A stretch of DNA of 40,905 bases from an uncultured Eubacteriales bacterium. Its GTDB lineage: Bacteria > Bacillota > Clostridia > Oscillospirales > Oscillospiraceae. Shown here one piece after another: positions 38,651 to 40,905 of the stretch (positions are counted from its first letter, which is position 1; every line of letters starts with the position of its first letter). Below the pieces are notes generated by a model. It did not search any database. It was not told the DNA's origin and worked only from the letters and a program-made list of their open reading frames with translations. The translations under genes and the position numbers were made by a program. The stretch is from NCBI GenBank assembly GCA_900552015.1, contig URXY01000011.1, forward strand, positions 1 to 40,905, given 5' to 3'.

Positions 38651-39175
38651 TCAGTTCAGCTTCTTTCCCATTTCGACCCTCACCTCGTGCCGCTCAGGAT
38701 CGTCGTTGGAGTAGGCGTACAGGTCGAAACCGACGATTTCGAAACCGTTCTTTTTATAAAACGCGATGGCGTTTTCATTGCACGACTGCGTCTCTAAAAT
38801 CAGCATGCGCGCCCCGGCGTCCTCCGCTGCTCGCTCTATGGGCTTCATCAGCGCCGTGCCGACGCCCCTGCTGCGCTCGGAAAAGTCCAGCACGCAGATG
38901 TTGCTGAGCCGAAAACGGTTGTTCCAGCCCTCTATCGAGCCTTCGACATATCCGATCAGTTTTTCGCTCTCGAACGCGCCGAAGGCGATCGGGTCTTCGA
39001 GCCATTCGCCGAAGAACACATCGTCGAACGATCTCTCAGTCGGCTCCGCAAAGGGCACATAGTCCATCTGAAAGCCTGTCTCGGACGGGCGGATCTCATA
39101 ATAACCGTTTGTGCGGTAGCGGGCGGTAAACGTTTTGCCCGCATATATCTCCCTGTCCAAGGGTCTGATCTCCAT
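38651..39175 (-). CDS. GNAT family N-acetyltransferase, streptothricin-acetyltransferase-like
   Basis: The 174-residue protein has a GNAT fold: the acetyl-CoA loop appears as RSRGVGTALMKPIERAAEDAG, followed by LILETQSCNENAIAFYKKNGFEIVGFDLYAYSN. The LETQ-x4-AI-x-FY-x-KNGF-x-IVG-x-DLY pattern and the preceding NNRFRLSNICV strand resemble Sat/SatA-type streptothricin acetyltransferases. Many such proteins in genomes have no shown resistance role, so the substrate is open. The start at 39175 is chosen over 39214 because AAGGGGAGAG lies just before it. It is followed by the small membrane protein gene. Confidence 0.85.
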   Translation of the reverse strand: MEIRPLDREIYAGKTFTARYRTNGYYEIRPSETGFQMDYVPFAEPTERSFDDVFFGEWLEDPIAFGAFESEKLIGYVEGSIEGWNNRFRLSNICVLDFSERSRGVGTALMKPIERAAEDAGARMLILETQSCNENAIAFYKKNGFEIVGFDLYAYSNDDPERHEVRVEMGKKLN

Positions 39176-39214
39176 GCACTCTCCCCTTTCCCATCCAACA
39201 TCTGATTGGTCCAC

Positions 39215-39243
39215 ATCCTACCACATCTTTTTACAAAGCACAA
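39215..39243 (-). promoter_or_regulatory. Possible promoter of the GNAT gene
   Basis: On the minus strand TTGTGC (39238-39243) and TAGGAT (39215-39220) are 17 bases apart. The -35 box overlaps the ppdK terminator. Confidence 0.35.
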
Positions 39244-39269
39244 GCGCCCGGCCATTGGCTGGGCGCTTG
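39241..39269 (-). terminator. Terminator of ppdK
   Basis: A GC-rich stem of 12-13 bp with one G-T pair (39241-39253 with 39257-39269) lies about 40 bases after the ppdK stop. The minus strand then reads TGCTTTGT, a weak T tract. Confidence 0.6.
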
Positions 39270-39310
39270 CTTTTATTCAATATAGAGTCTCTATGCCGAA
39301 AGCAATTCGC

Positions 39311-40905
<1,595 letters not shown>

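Overview
The window is a GC-rich, gene-dense chromosomal segment of a low-oxygen Firmicute. Pyruvate:ferredoxin oxidoreductase at one edge and pyruvate phosphate dikinase at the other, a tRNA-dependent T-box leader, RNase J, an AgcS and an NSS sodium symporter, PadR and YtrA-type GntR regulators, and strong AGGAGG ribosome sites fit Clostridia. The GC-rich coding sequence and the gene families suggest Oscillospirales/Ruminococcaceae in the broad sense; this is inference, as no rRNA gene is present. No phage, insertion sequence, CRISPR array, tRNA or rRNA was seen. Almost all the sequence is chromosomal core plus small accessory cassettes.

Layout. 1-2190: 3' end of nifJ, then divergent fau (5-formyl-THF cyclo-ligase) and folD, both one-carbon folate genes. 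2191-4158: a minus-strand PadR/DUF2812 cassette with palindromic operators in its promoter. 4167-7469: prmA and degV (translationally coupled) and mnmE. 7566-10980: a Cys-rich DUF5714-like gene, then pnp and rpsO in the classic rpsO-pnp order; both have leader RNAs that could fold over expression signals. 11367-12770: an AgcS amino-acid symporter with its own promoter and TTTCAT/ATGAAA palindromes. 13066-19045: a plus-strand operon of a 27-codon membrane peptide, a GntR/YtrA repressor, an ABC ATPase, a large permease, a membrane-anchored zinc amidase, a VanZ-like protein and a secreted orphan. This looks like an autoregulated cell-envelope module and is the most distinctive accessory unit.

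19094-21585: nudC and a second PadR/DUF2812 cassette with two tandem DUF2812 paralogues. 21756-23417: RNase J with a long leader. 23849-31557: gdpP-rplI-dnaB-tilS-hpt-ftsH, which joins two conserved Firmicute gene blocks (c-di-AMP turnover/ribosome/replication, and tRNA lysidine/purine salvage/membrane protease), with an intrinsic terminator just before ftsH. 31726-33132: an NSS transporter. 33271-37997: a complete leucine operon leuA-leuC-leuD-leuB behind a consensus promoter and a T-box riboswitch. 38110-40905: a small membrane protein, a GNAT acetyltransferase and the 3' part of ppdK, all on the minus strand.

The observations most worth following are: a FolD that has lost the cyclohydrolase Lys and Gln; a 9-bp complement between the rpsO leader and its own ribosome-binding region; the seven-gene envelope operon with its tiny membrane peptide; two independent PadR/DUF2812 cassettes; and a 22-nt intergenic sequence repeated next to two unrelated terminators.
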